This document shows, one piece after another, positions 56,226 through 64,000 of a stretch of 64,000 bases of DNA (the stretch's first letter is position 1; the number at the start of each line of letters is the position of its first letter). The notes below the pieces were generated by a model, which had not been told where the DNA came from, did not search any database, and worked only from the letters and a program-made list of their open reading frames with translations. The stretch covers positions 4,477,800-4,541,799 of the forward strand of contig NZ_CP037920.1 in NCBI RefSeq assembly GCF_007748195.1, written 5' to 3'. A program made the translations under genes and the position numbers. Origin of the DNA: Gimesia aquarii (GTDB taxonomy: Bacteria; Planctomycetota; Planctomycetia; Planctomycetales; Planctomycetaceae).

Positions 56226-57200
56226 ATGACGAAAGAAGCATCAACAAAACCATTTCTTTCTCAGATGCTTCTTGAAACATTGAGAAATCCAGAAAATCGT
56301 CTCCCACTGGAATTCGACAATAAGCATCAGCTTTTAGTCGATCAGCAAACCAACCAATCTTATCCTGTTGTAACTGGAATCCCACGTTTTGTAGAACAAG
56401 AACATCTTTCGAGCTTTGGTCTGCAATGGAATAAGTACGAAGTTGCGCATGCTGATGAAGATCGAGCGACGTTTACAGCCAAAACAGGCTTGCCATTAAG
56501 TGAATTAAAAGGACTCAAAATCCTGGATGCTGGCTGTGGAGGAGGCCGCTATAGTAAGGTGGCTGCGGAAGCAGGAGGGATTGTATTTGGTGCAGACCAT
56601 ACAACAGCCGTTGAGAAGGCTGAACAATTATGCAATCATCTTGAAAACGTCCATCTCGTCCAGGCTGATCTCAAGCACCTCCCTTTTGAACCTTCCTCAT
56701 TTGATTTTGTATTTTCTATAGGCGTTATGCACCATGATAAAGACACGCGTGCTGTATTCAATGCAGTAGCCGATATGGTTAAACCTGGGGGCCGCTACTC
56801 TGTTTGGCTCTACCGCAAAAACCAGTGGTGGCAAGAATGGATCAACTCCGCTTTGCGGAGAACAACGACCCAGATGGCTCCTGAAAGACTGGAATCCTGG
56901 TGCCGCCTGGGTGCTTGGTTCGGTGGCATTCCGGTTATCAATAAAGTTCTGAATAAACTTGTCAACTTCAGTAACCATCCCAATTGGGAAAATCGAGTTT
57001 GTGACACATTTGACTGGTATGCTCCTGCCTATCAATACCACCATACGATTGAAGAGCTCAAATTGTGGTTTGAACAAGCCGGTTTCGAGAATCTAAAAAT
57101 CCTCCCCCCGGAAAAGTCAGGGGCCTTTTATCGTTGGAGCTACAAGCATAATCTGCTGATTGGCAGTGGAGTGAATATCCAGGGAACAAAATCTGTATGA
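56226..57200 (+). CDS. Class I SAM-dependent methyltransferase with N-terminal Trm112-like segment
   Basis: In this 324-residue protein the first 60 residues (LRNPENRLPLEFDNKHQLLV, then YPVVTGIPRFVEQE) resemble a Trm112-type domain, though the paired cysteines are absent. The methyltransferase core follows: ILDAGCGGGRYSKVAAEAG is motif I for SAM, GADHTTAVEKA the acidic loop, and DFVFSIGVMHHDKD motif IV. The C-terminal region is long and rich in Trp. It most resembles small-molecule or lipid methyltransferases of the ubiE-like type, but no substrate can be named. It is soluble, with no signal. Confidence 0.83.
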   Translation: MTKEASTKPFLSQMLLETLRNPENRLPLEFDNKHQLLVDQQTNQSYPVVTGIPRFVEQEHLSSFGLQWNKYEVAHADEDRATFTAKTGLPLSELKGLKILDAGCGGGRYSKVAAEAGGIVFGADHTTAVEKAEQLCNHLENVHLVQADLKHLPFEPSSFDFVFSIGVMHHDKDTRAVFNAVADMVKPGGRYSVWLYRKNQWWQEWINSALRRTTTQMAPERLESWCRLGAWFGGIPVINKVLNKLVNFSNHPNWENRVCDTFDWYAPAYQYHHTIEELKLWFEQAGFENLKILPPEKSGAFYRWSYKHNLLIGSGVNIQGTKSV

Positions 57201-57580
57201 TCCCTACCATAGCCTCATTCCAAAAACTCTCTCGTTTTAGACAACTAAATTTGATTACTTTCAGCTAGATATGTCAAAAACAAGACCCATTATGATAAGC
57301 TCATCTTCATTGTAAGAATCAAAATTTCTTTGATATTTAAGAGAGTGTTATTAAACGCACGATATGACTTGACAATCTGACCTAAAAAAGTGATAGAGGA
57401 AAGAATATTCTAAAGAAATTTGCGTAAATAAGATCAATGAACCCCACCTTTAATTTATTAATTCAAGCTGGAAACTGATCAAAGGAACCACAACTTTCTA
57501 GTTTGAATATCACTTATTTTCACAATCCAATATTGAACAAACCACCTCAATCTGTGGTCAAGAGCACAACAGGGAGAGAC
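57201..57580. other. Intergenic region upstream of the ferredoxin-NADP reductase gene
   Basis: No gene is seen apart from the upstream extension of the reductase frame. A TTGACA hexamer at 57369-57374 is followed after 17 bases by a weak GATAGA, a possible promoter about 190 bases before the preferred start. No terminator for the methyltransferase gene is evident. Confidence 0.35.
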
Positions 57581-58540
57581 ATGAATTCATCGAATACTCC
57601 GAGCGGAGAATCGACTCCTGAAATTGAAGAGTTACGCAGTAAACATTATAACGCAACGATCGAAGATCTGCGTATGCCTCACGAGCATTTGATGATTGTC
57701 CGAGTCAAGCCTGATCAAGAAATTCCTGTTTTTTCAGGCGGGCAATATACAACTTTAGGCTTGGGTTCCTGGGAACCGCGCGTCGATAATGGTGTGTTGG
57801 CAGAACTGCCCAAACCCAAATTGATCCGTCGTGCCTATTCGATCTCTTGTCCTATGGTGGACTCGCAAGGCAAACTACTTTCAAATGATCAGATCGATTA
57901 TCTGGAATTTTATATTACTCTTGTTCTACGCCCTGATTCAGATGATCCCCCACTCACACCGCGCCTCTTTCGATTAAAAGTTGGCGATCGCCTGCACCTT
58001 GGCAAAAAACCAGTTGGCACCTATACGCTAAAACCTATTCAATCGAATGACAATGTCATTTTTGCGGGCACAGGTACCGGAGAAGCCCCTCATAATTCCA
58101 TGGCCGTTGAATTGCTCAAGCGAGGTCACTCAGGACAAATTGCCTCGATGACCTGTGTACGTTATCGAGGAGACCTCGGGTATCTTGCACAACAAGAGGA
58201 GCTACAAAAACAATACTCGAATTACCGTTATGCCGCTTTCACGACGCGAGAGCCGGAGAATATTGATCACAGTCATCCACAGTATGTAGGTAAGCAATAT
58301 TTACAGGACATGATCTTACCTGATAAATTTCAGGAAGTCTTTGGTTGGGCCGCCGTGCCTGAACAAACTCATATTTTTCTCTGCGGCAATCCATCGATGA
58401 TCGGCCTGCCTGAAAAAAATGAAACGGGAGAACTCGAATTTCCTGAGTCGAAAGGCATGGTAGAGCTACTCACAAAGCAGGGCTATCAACTCTCAAGTCC
58501 CAAAGTTCCAGGAAATATTCATTTCGAGAAATACTGGTAA
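57581..58540 (+). CDS. fpr: Ferredoxin--NADP reductase
   Basis: This flavoprotein of about 319 residues exchanges electrons between ferredoxin/flavodoxin and NADP(H). The ATG at 57581 has GGGAG five bases upstream; a longer frame starts at 57503 but its 26 extra residues look unlike the family. The FAD motif is IRRAYSISCP, the NADP-binding motif is VIFAGTGTGEAPHNSM, and THIFLCGNPSMIG is the typical C-terminal nucleotide loop. The protein ends with EKYW, the aromatic terminus of bacterial FNRs. Compared with the 250-residue Fpr, extra loops explain the larger length. Its redox partner is not in the window. Confidence 0.87.
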   Translation: MNSSNTPSGESTPEIEELRSKHYNATIEDLRMPHEHLMIVRVKPDQEIPVFSGGQYTTLGLGSWEPRVDNGVLAELPKPKLIRRAYSISCPMVDSQGKLLSNDQIDYLEFYITLVLRPDSDDPPLTPRLFRLKVGDRLHLGKKPVGTYTLKPIQSNDNVIFAGTGTGEAPHNSMAVELLKRGHSGQIASMTCVRYRGDLGYLAQQEELQKQYSNYRYAAFTTREPENIDHSHPQYVGKQYLQDMILPDKFQEVFGWAAVPEQTHIFLCGNPSMIGLPEKNETGELEFPESKGMVELLTKQGYQLSSPKVPGNIHFEKYW

Positions 58541-58611
58541 GACAATCGTGCTTCAGTATTCAATTTCCCGATGACCGGATCGGAAGCCATCAGAACGGCG
58601 CAAGTTTTTTA

Positions 58612-58840
58612 CTACCACAAAAGACACGAAAAACAGTGATGCTGCCGAGATCACTGGGTTGAATTTTAAAGATAACCGGAACCTGATATTGCCCAACGAA
58701 TATCACATTCGTAGGGGGCGCCCCATGTGTCGACCCCTACGTGTAATCAAAGATCATTCTGGTTCGTCAAGTCTGTTACCAGTCGCACCCAGTGAACTGT
58801 CGCTGATGGGGTTTCGTGAGTTTCGTGTAGTTCGTGGTAG
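58612..58840. mobile_element. Putative MITE-like element with terminal inverted repeats and internal hairpin
   Basis: Imperfect 20-base inverted repeats bound a 229-base stretch: CTACCACAAAAGACACGAAA at 58612-58631 and the complement of 58821-58840 differ at three positions. Inside lies a strong hairpin, CGTAGGGG at 58710-58717 with its exact complement at 58734-58741. No transposase is encoded. Such non-autonomous elements, or paired intergenic repeats, are common in environmental genomes. The rest of the 58541-58900 region holds no gene. The element call rests on symmetry only. Confidence 0.45.
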
Positions 58841-58900
58841 CACTGATTTCTTTTGTTTAGTCGAAAACTCTTTTAATGTGCTTTGTGCAGTTCTTCATTT

Positions 58901-59407
58901 TCAGCTAGTGGTGGTGGGCGCTATTCGGTATGGTGTGGTTCGCTCTTGCTCGTTGGCTTCTTTCAGCAGGCTCTGGTAGGCGGCTTCCAGTTCTTCGTCG
59001 GACATGTTCTGGATGTCGTCTGGGGTCAGATTGAGTTGCCAGACGTTGCCGCGGGATTGGATCGGTTTATCGAGGCCTAACAGCTTATCGATGCGTTCGC
59101 GGGCGCGGAGGCGTTCGCGTTGGGTGGACTTGGCATCGTTGATCACACTGACATAGAAGAAAAACGATTCAGCACGTAACTGTTCAATCGGAACTTCCAG
59201 ACGTTCTACCATTTCGCGGCGGGCACGGGTGATATAACGATCAATCGAACGTGTGGAAAGACTGAATTCCAGAGTGACCGCACGTTTGATTTCCAAAGGA
59301 TGTTTTCCGAGGCTGAGTAAATGTTTTACAAGGTGCACTAATTGAATTTGCTGTTCTCTAGTGAGCTTTGTTTTTCCTTGAGAGGTGAGATTGATCATGT
59401 TCGTCAT
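58901..59407 (-). CDS. Helix-turn-helix protein, terminase-small-subunit-like (hypothetical)
   Basis: This 168-residue soluble protein is rich in Arg, Glu and Leu. The N-terminal half (REQQIQLVHLVKHLLSLGKH, then TRSIDRYITRARREMVERL) has the spacing of a helix-turn-helix, resembling small terminase subunits or transposase-associated DNA binders. The middle has a coiled stretch (KSTQRERLRARERIDKLLGL) and the C-terminus is disordered and acidic. The gene is more GC-rich than its neighbours, especially at 59030-59120, and sits next to a repeat element, which fits acquisition by transfer. No large terminase or phage gene is nearby. The start could be Met1 or Met4. The specific function is unknown. 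Confidence 0.6.
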   Translation of the reverse strand: MTNMINLTSQGKTKLTREQQIQLVHLVKHLLSLGKHPLEIKRAVTLEFSLSTRSIDRYITRARREMVERLEVPIEQLRAESFFFYVSVINDAKSTQRERLRARERIDKLLGLDKPIQSRGNVWQLNLTPDDIQNMSDEELEAAYQSLLKEANEQERTTPYRIAPTTTS

Positions 59408-59880
59408 TCCTTTATTTAAGCGCGAGCTTGCTTTGTTAAGTGGGTCTCATCATGCCCAACGGCACACACGGGTCAACAGAGAGATTTGCGCAGTTTTGTC
59501 TGAGATGTGGTACGAAATCGCGGTTTGGTTTCGGTTATGGTTTCGGAAAACGTGTTCAAAAGGAGTGACTCGATACGAGACATGGAGAACCGGTTCTGGT
59601 GCTTTAGGTGAAAATGTGGAAAAAACGATGCTTTTTCGCATGCACAAACTGAGGTGGTGCGCGGTGAGCAGTGCTCAGAAAAACGTGCCTCGCGCGCGCG
59701 ACGCAGAATCAGGGAGTTTCGAGAACGGCGCGTTGGTGTCAAGTGCGAAATTGACAACTGGTTTCAGAGCGAATCACTCGGCGGAAAGATTCCCGAGAAT
59801 ATCAATAGGATCTTTTTTGAGGAAGAATTTTGGTAATCGTAGCGAACTGATTAAACCTGTTCAGGTCTTGACGCGACAAT
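59408..59880. other. Orphan region without a recognised gene
   Basis: These 473 bases lie between the helix-turn-helix gene and a terminator. Open frames exist on both strands, but none has a ribosome-binding site or a recognisable sequence. The stretch has a CGCGCGCGCG run near 59692 and composition unlike the flanking genes. It may be decayed accessory DNA. Confidence 0.4.
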
Positions 59881-59903
59881 AAAAAAAGGGCTTAAAAAAG
59901 CCC
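59881..59903 (-). terminator. Rho-independent terminator for the 29-codon gene
   Basis: On the minus strand the stem GGGCTT/AAGCCC (59888-59903, four-base loop) is followed directly by seven T residues. It lies 94 bases downstream of the stop of the small basic protein gene and points the right way. It is the clearest intrinsic terminator in the window. Confidence 0.75.
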
Positions 59904-59997
59904 CTTTAAAATCACGTATCACAATAAATTAAGTGAAAACCTCAAATCACCGCAATGGAATTGGCTCATGATTCATTTTTACAAAGCAGCGCAGATT

Positions 59998-60087
59998 CTA
60001 GCCTTTACGGTGTCTGATCTTAGCTCGAGCACGTCGTTTTTTACGACCAATTTTTCGGCGACCTTTACCTGTCTTCTTGGTTCCCAT
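59998..60087 (-). CDS. Very small, highly basic ribosomal-protein-like gene (29 aa)
   Basis: ATG to TAG gives a 29-residue peptide, starting MGTKKTGKGRRKIG and ending KIRHRKG, with 16 Lys/Arg residues and no acidic residue. It resembles the short basic proteins of bacterial small subunits known as the AURKAIP1/COX24 or bS22 type, which share a KxGRRKxxRKKRR-like core. An AAAGG ribosome-binding site lies 11 bases upstream, and an intrinsic terminator follows at 59881-59903, so it forms a one-gene unit. Its size puts it below normal gene-calling limits. The assignment to a ribosomal protein is by composition and pattern, not by a search. Confidence 0.7.
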   Translation of the reverse strand: MGTKKTGKGRRKIGRKKRRARAKIRHRKG

Positions 60088-60366
60088 TCGAAGAAATGCC
60101 TTTCGTATCTGCTTCTAAAAAGATGGACTTTAATTAAAAGTTATTACTCAATACACAATTGTTTAACAATGAAGTACGTATGTGAGCAATATTTGAAAAT
60201 TAAACTGGTAATTCAAATTATTACTTTAACAGGCTTTGATAAATTCTTCAACCACATATGTTAAAGGAATTTAAGGTCCCTTGAGAATTCGGACATAAAA
60301 CCCGAAGATAGAGAGCATCATTTTCAAGGCCAACATACACCAGAGAATTCAGCAGGATTTACAATT

Positions 60367-61368
60367 ATGGATTACCGTAACTTAGGAAAAGCTGGCGTTC
60401 GAGTCTCACCGATTTGCCTGGGCACAATGATGTTTGGAGGGCCCACCAATGAGGCAGATTCTATCTCCATCATGCATAAAGCGATTGATCTCGGGATTAA
60501 CTTCTTCGACACCGCAAATATGTATAGTACCGGTGGTTCAGAATCTGTTGTCGGGAAAGCTCTGAAAGATCGTCGTGACAAAGTGATTTTAGCCACAAAA
60601 GGACGCGCGCCTATGGGCGATGGACCCAATGATGCGGGTGCCAGCAGAGTCCACCTCATGCGTGAACTGGACCGCAGCCTGCAGCGTCTAGGTACTGATT
60701 ATGTCGACATCTACTATGTGCATACTCCGGACTACCAGACTCCGATCGAAGAAACGCTTCGCACTCTGGACGATATGGTTCGATCTGGTAAGGTGCACTA
60801 TATTGCTTGCTCCAACTTCCGTGCGTGGCGTTTAATGGAGGCACTTGGAACCAGTGATATTCGAAATCTACATGCTTTCAGTTGCGTACAGCCTTTATAC
60901 AACATCATGAACCGGGACATCGAGGTAGAACTGTTACCACTTTGTCAGGAAAAGGGGATTGGCGTTGTCAGCTATAGTCCCCTTGCCAGAGGAATTTTGA
61001 CAGGCAAATATCGAAAAGATCAGCCATTTCCGGAAGGTAGCCGTGCTTCTCGAAATGATAAACGCATGAATGAAGCAGAACTTCGTGATGTCAGTATCGA
61101 ACTTTCACAGGAAATTGCGACTTACTGTGATCAAAAAGGGGTTTCAATGACAAACTTTGCGCTGGCTTGGTGCCTGGCGAATCCGACTCTCACTTCAATC
61201 ATCATCGGCCCTCGAACAATGGAACAGTTCGACGATAATTTGGGTTGCCTGGATGTCAAAATTACAGATGAAGACGAGGCCTTTATCGACTCACTTGTTC
61301 CTCCAGGCGAACACAGTGGCAAAGGATTTCAGGATCCCCAATATCCGGTAACAGGTCGAGGAAAATAG
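60367..61368 (+). CDS. Aldo/keto reductase
   Basis: This 333-residue TIM-barrel oxidoreductase uses NADPH. The family signature is complete: LGTMMFGG near the N-terminus, INFFDTANMYSTGGSE with the catalytic Asp and Tyr, VILATKGRAPMG with the Lys, and DIYYVHTPD with the His. The NADPH-binding end is TSIIIGPRTMEQFDDNLGCL. It belongs to the potassium-channel-beta-subunit-like/YajO branch. The substrate cannot be named. It converges with trmL with six bases between stops. Confidence 0.9.
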   Translation: MDYRNLGKAGVRVSPICLGTMMFGGPTNEADSISIMHKAIDLGINFFDTANMYSTGGSESVVGKALKDRRDKVILATKGRAPMGDGPNDAGASRVHLMRELDRSLQRLGTDYVDIYYVHTPDYQTPIEETLRTLDDMVRSGKVHYIACSNFRAWRLMEALGTSDIRNLHAFSCVQPLYNIMNRDIEVELLPLCQEKGIGVVSYSPLARGILTGKYRKDQPFPEGSRASRNDKRMNEAELRDVSIELSQEIATYCDQKGVSMTNFALAWCLANPTLTSIIIGPRTMEQFDDNLGCLDVKITDEDEAFIDSLVPPGEHSGKGFQDPQYPVTGRGK

Positions 61369-61374
61369 GATGTC

Positions 61375-61854
61375 TTAATGCGGCAGACCTCCCATCTGGC
61401 GAACGGCTTCATACATCACAGCTGTTGCAGTACTCGCCAGATTCAGACTACGAACCTGTTCCCGCATTGGTAGTTTCAGATTGCTATTGGGTGACTCCTC
61501 CAAGATTCGGGGGGGAAGCCCATTGCTTTCGCTTCCAAACAGCAAAACATGGCCCGATTCTAACTTTGCATCCCATACATAGCGGGTTGCGAACTTTGTC
61601 AGCTTCCACCATGTCCTGTCAGAGAGTCGTGATTGAACTTCCTCCAGACTATCGACGGCTTCCCAATCCAGATGTTGCCAGTAATCCATACCAGCACGCC
61701 GCAGATGCTTTTCATCCAGCTTAAAACCGAGTGGTCTGACTAACCACAATTTGGCACCGATGGCGACGCAGGTACGACCGATATTTCCTGTGTTTTGGGG
61801 AATATCTGGTTGGTAAAGTACAATATGCAGTAAAGGTTCAGAAGATGATGACAT
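61375..61854 (-). CDS. trmL: tRNA (cytidine(34)-2'-O)-methyltransferase
   Basis: This SPOUT-fold enzyme of 159 residues methylates the wobble ribose of tRNA-Leu species. The N-terminus has [20 protein letters not shown], the typical TrmL strand with Asn and Arg, and [17 protein letters not shown] follows. The trefoil-knot SAM site is [12 protein letters not shown], then [20 protein letters not shown]. The length and motif order agree with TrmL rather than TrmH or RlmB, which are longer. ileS lies on the opposite strand, 233 bases away. Confidence 0.93.
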   Translation of the reverse strand: MSSSSEPLLHIVLYQPDIPQNTGNIGRTCVAIGAKLWLVRPLGFKLDEKHLRRAGMDYWQHLDWEAVDSLEEVQSRLSDRTWWKLTKFATRYVWDAKLESGHVLLFGSESNGLPPRILEESPNSNLKLPMREQVRSLNLASTATAVMYEAVRQMGGLPH

Positions 61855-62087
61855 TCAGACTCTCAATTTGTTAAAATTCTCTTAAAACAGTTATAAATAG
61901 GAATTTATAGCTCTCGTAAGCAAGCTCAATCTATGTAATACTTAACGCATTCTGGTTATTATACTTCTCGTAAATACCAGTCAATCAGAGCGTACCATTT
62001 CACGAACGGAAACGGTACAGACAGCAAGTCCTGAAGAAGGACTATTTTCTCATTCTTCAAACCATCACGACTCAATAAGATTTACCG

Positions 62088-64000
62088 ATGTTTCAAAAAG
62101 TAACTGACGCCAGCTTCATTGAAGGTGAACACGATGTCCTCAAATTCTGGGAAGACAATCGGATTTTTGACCAGCTTCGCCAGAAAAACAAAGGAAAACC
62201 CAAATGGAGTTTTATTGATGGTCCCATGACTGCCAATAACCCGATGGGAGTTCACCATGCGTGGGGCAGGGCATACAAAGACGCCTACCAACGCTATTAC
62301 GCGATGACAGGACACGAACTCCGTTTTCAAAATGGATTTGATTGCCAGGGTCTCTGGGTGGAAGTGGAAGTGGAAAAAGAGCTTGGCTATGGAACCAAGC
62401 AGGAAGTCGTCGAAGACGGTATTGACAAGTTCGTGAATGAGTGTAAAAAGCGAGTGTTGCGTTTTGCAGCCCGACAGACCGAGCAGTCGGTTCGCCTGGG
62501 TTACTGGATGGACTGGGATGACCCTGAACAGCTACGAGCGTTAGCCGAATTCGTTGGTACGGACGCAGATTTCAATTTCACAGCTCCCAGTGGTCAGCAG
62601 GTTACAGATACCGCTGATATGTTGGTCTCACGTCTGGGAAACGCCGAATGGGGTGGAAGTTACTTTACATTCTCCACCGAAAATAATGAAACAATCTGGA
62701 CTTTTCTCAAAAAGTGTTTTGAACGGGGTAAGGTTTATCGTGGTTATGATGTGATGCCCTGGTCCGGACGGGGAGGCAGTGCTTACAGTCAGATGGAAGT
62801 CGCTGACGGACGAAAGCTTTCTGTCCATCGTTCAGTTTTCGTCAGGTTCCCGCTGAAAGATCGTGAGAATGAATATCTGCTGATCTGGACGACCACTCCC
62901 TGGACTCTGACCAGTAATGTCGCCGCTGCCATTAATCCAGAATTGGACTATGTTAAATTACGCGCCAAGAAAGATGATGCAGTCTATTATTTTGCAAAAG
63001 ATAACCTGGAATATCAAAGATTAAGCAAAGAATACAAAGAAGGTTTTGGTCGACCGGAATGGTCGTGGCCTAAGGATGTACCCAAGCTGAAAACACTGGC
63101 GCAAATCTTCAAAGAGCAGGGGGGTTACGAAATTCTCGACACGATCAAAGGAGCCGAGATGGTGGGTTGGGAATATACAGGCCCTTTTGATGATCTTCCT
63201 GCTCAGCAATCGCCAGGTGGCTATCCCAGTGATGAAACACTACTGGATAAAACAGGAATCACCTGTCATCAAGTCGTTGATGGCGGCCGCGATTTTAAGG
63301 GCAATCCACATGTTGTTGCAGGTGAGGGAACGGGTATCGTACATACAGCTCCTGGCTGCGGCGATGTCGATCATCAGTTGGGGAAACAACTAGGACTCGT
63401 CGCAATCGCTCCTTTAGGCGAGGACGGGCGATTTGGAGAAGGGTTTGGGGAATTCACTGATGTAGAAGCCATTGATCCAGCAACACCTGATTTAGTCTTT
63501 GAATTGTTGAAACAAAAAGGCCTTCTGGTTTCAGTCGAACAATATCCACACATTTATCCGCACTGTTGGCGAACTGGTGATGAATTGATCTTCCGACTTG
63601 TTGATGAATGGTTTATCAACATGGACTGGCGAGAAGAAATCAAAGATGTGACCAGACAGATTGACTGGGTTCCCTCAAGCATTGATGGTGAACAGCATGA
63701 ACTGGAATGGCTCACCAATATGCGAGACTGGATGGTATCCAAAAAGCGATTCTGGGGCTTAGCGCTCCCGATTTGGGTTGATGAAGAAACGGAGGATTTC
63801 GAGGTCATTGGATCTCTGGCTGAGTTAAAAGAACGCGCCGTGGAAGGCTGGGAAGCACTCGAAGGGCATACCCCCCACCGTCCCTGGATCGACGAAGTAA
63901 AACTCCGTAATCCCAAAACCGGCAACCTGATGTCACGCATCCCCGATGTGGGTAATCCCTGGCTGGACGCGGGCATTGTTCCTTTCTCAACCATGCAATA
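62088..64000 (+). CDS. ileS: Isoleucyl-tRNA synthetase, divergent type (3' end outside window)
   Basis: The frame is open from an ATG at 62088 to the window edge, giving 637 codons. Matching parts are [20 protein letters not shown] at the class I active site (residues 42-61), the proofreading-domain entry [36 protein letters not shown], and [20 protein letters not shown] further on. The HIGH motif appears in the variant HHAWGR (residues 56-61). The first zinc knuckle of IleRS, usually Pro-x-Cys-Pro-x-Cys-Gly, reads PWSGRGGS (residues 224-231), without cysteines. An insertion of about 45 residues lies between about 146 and 190. These traits mark the IleRS variant found in planctomycetes. The KMSKS loop lies beyond the window. 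Confidence 0.92.
   Translation, partial: MFQKVTDASFIEGEHDVLKFWEDNRIFDQLRQKNKGKPKWSFIDGPMTANNPMGVHHAWGRAYKDAYQRYYAMTGHELRFQNGFDCQGLWVEVEVEKELGYGTKQEVVEDGIDKFVNECKKRVLRFAARQTEQSVRLGYWMDWDDPEQLRALAEFVGTDADFNFTAPSGQQVTDTADMLVSRLGNAEWGGSYFTFSTENNETIWTFLKKCFERGKVYRGYDVMPWSGRGGSAYSQMEVADGRKLSVHRSVFVRFPLKDRENEYLLIWTTTPWTLTSNVAAAINPELDYVKLRAKKDDAVYYFAKDNLEYQRLSKEYKEGFGRPEWSWPKDVPKLKTLAQIFKEQGGYEILDTIKGAEMVGWEYTGPFDDLPAQQSPGGYPSDETLLDKTGITCHQVVDGGRDFKGNPHVVAGEGTGIVHTAPGCGDVDHQLGKQLGLVAIAPLGEDGRFGEGFGEFTDVEAIDPATPDLVFELLKQKGLLVSVEQYPHIYPHCWRTGDELIFRLVDEWFINMDWREEIKDVTRQIDWVPSSIDGEQHELEWLTNMRDWMVSKKRFWGLALPIWVDEETEDFEVIGSLAELKERAVEGWEALEGHTPHRPWIDEVKLRNPKTGNLMSRIPDVGNPWLDAGIVPFSTMQ

Noticed and set aside
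58901-59407. Prophage, suggested by a terminase-small-subunit-like protein
   Set aside because: No large terminase, portal, capsid, integrase or attachment repeats are nearby; a single helix-turn-helix gene is not enough.
59385-59882. Plus-strand open frame of 165 codons next to the helix-turn-helix gene
   Set aside because: No ribosome-binding site, no recognisable domain and composition like random translation of a CG-rich stretch; it overlaps the start of a better-supported minus-strand gene.
61855-62087. T-box riboswitch upstream of ileS
   Set aside because: The conserved TGGNACCGCG element is absent and no terminator/antiterminator pair was seen.

Overview
The window looks like a chromosomal segment of a planctomycete, most likely a Gimesia- or Planctomyces-like member of the Planctomycetaceae; the genus is an inference. 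The signature genes are a DUF1549/DUF1553 cytochrome-type protein (PSCyt/PSD1) with its DUF1501 partner, a secreted sulfatase, a dihydropteroate-synthase-like protein with the DUF6513-type N-terminus, a Gfo/Idh/MocA oxidoreductase, and a type of isoleucyl-tRNA synthetase found in planctomycetes. By eye the DNA is moderately AT-rich, except for a visibly more GC-rich patch around 58.9-59.8 kb. I found no rRNA, tRNA, CRISPR array, complete insertion sequence or intact prophage.

Layout. 1-6.9 kb holds housekeeping genes: ybeY (cut at the left edge), a CBS/CorC membrane protein, dusB, a lipoprotein, a 76-residue orphan, a xerC-type recombinase and an oxidoreductase. 7-10.9 kb holds a Ca/Na antiporter, a TIGR00300 ornithine-cyclodeaminase-like protein, a cupin and a HEPN/zinc-ribbon membrane protein. 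11-15.4 kb is the PSD1-DUF1501 operon. 15.8-19.8 kb is a compact pterin/pABA cluster: pterin dehydratase, DHPS-like protein, pabB and pabA. 20-28.2 kb encodes exported proteins: a thioredoxin-like protein, a 1482-residue triple amidohydrolase-like protein, a sulfatase and an M48 peptidase. A gene-poor stretch of about 1.2 kb precedes rho, which has a long RG-rich N-terminus.

31.3-38 kb carries a PHP-type hydrolase and a glycolate oxidase operon (glcD-glcE-glcF) ending in a HAD phosphatase, which suggests glycolate/phosphoglycolate salvage. 38-43.6 kb holds sixA, an exported esterase, a transglutaminase-like protein, a phosphatase fused to a cytochrome c'-like domain, and small proteins. 43.8-46.3 kb holds an ECF sigma factor, a membrane protein resembling an anti-sigma factor, and a lactonase-like propeller. 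menC and an Hsp70 without a lid domain follow, then a secretin-N-like protein. 51.5-55.3 kb is a sugar-phosphate operon (PPi-dependent phosphofructokinase, HAD hydrolase, 6-phosphogluconate dehydrogenase).

The right end has an MBL hydrolase, a methyltransferase, a ferredoxin-NADP reductase, a possible MITE-like element next to a helix-turn-helix protein of foreign appearance, a 29-residue very basic ribosomal-protein-like gene with its own terminator, an aldo/keto reductase, trmL, and the first 637 codons of ileS.

No single new defence or mobile system stands out. The observations most worth following are the phosphatase-cytochrome c' fusion, the pterin/pABA cluster, the triple amidohydrolase with two modules lacking the metal motif, the 29-residue gene, the lidless zinc-finger Hsp70 and the HEPN membrane protein.
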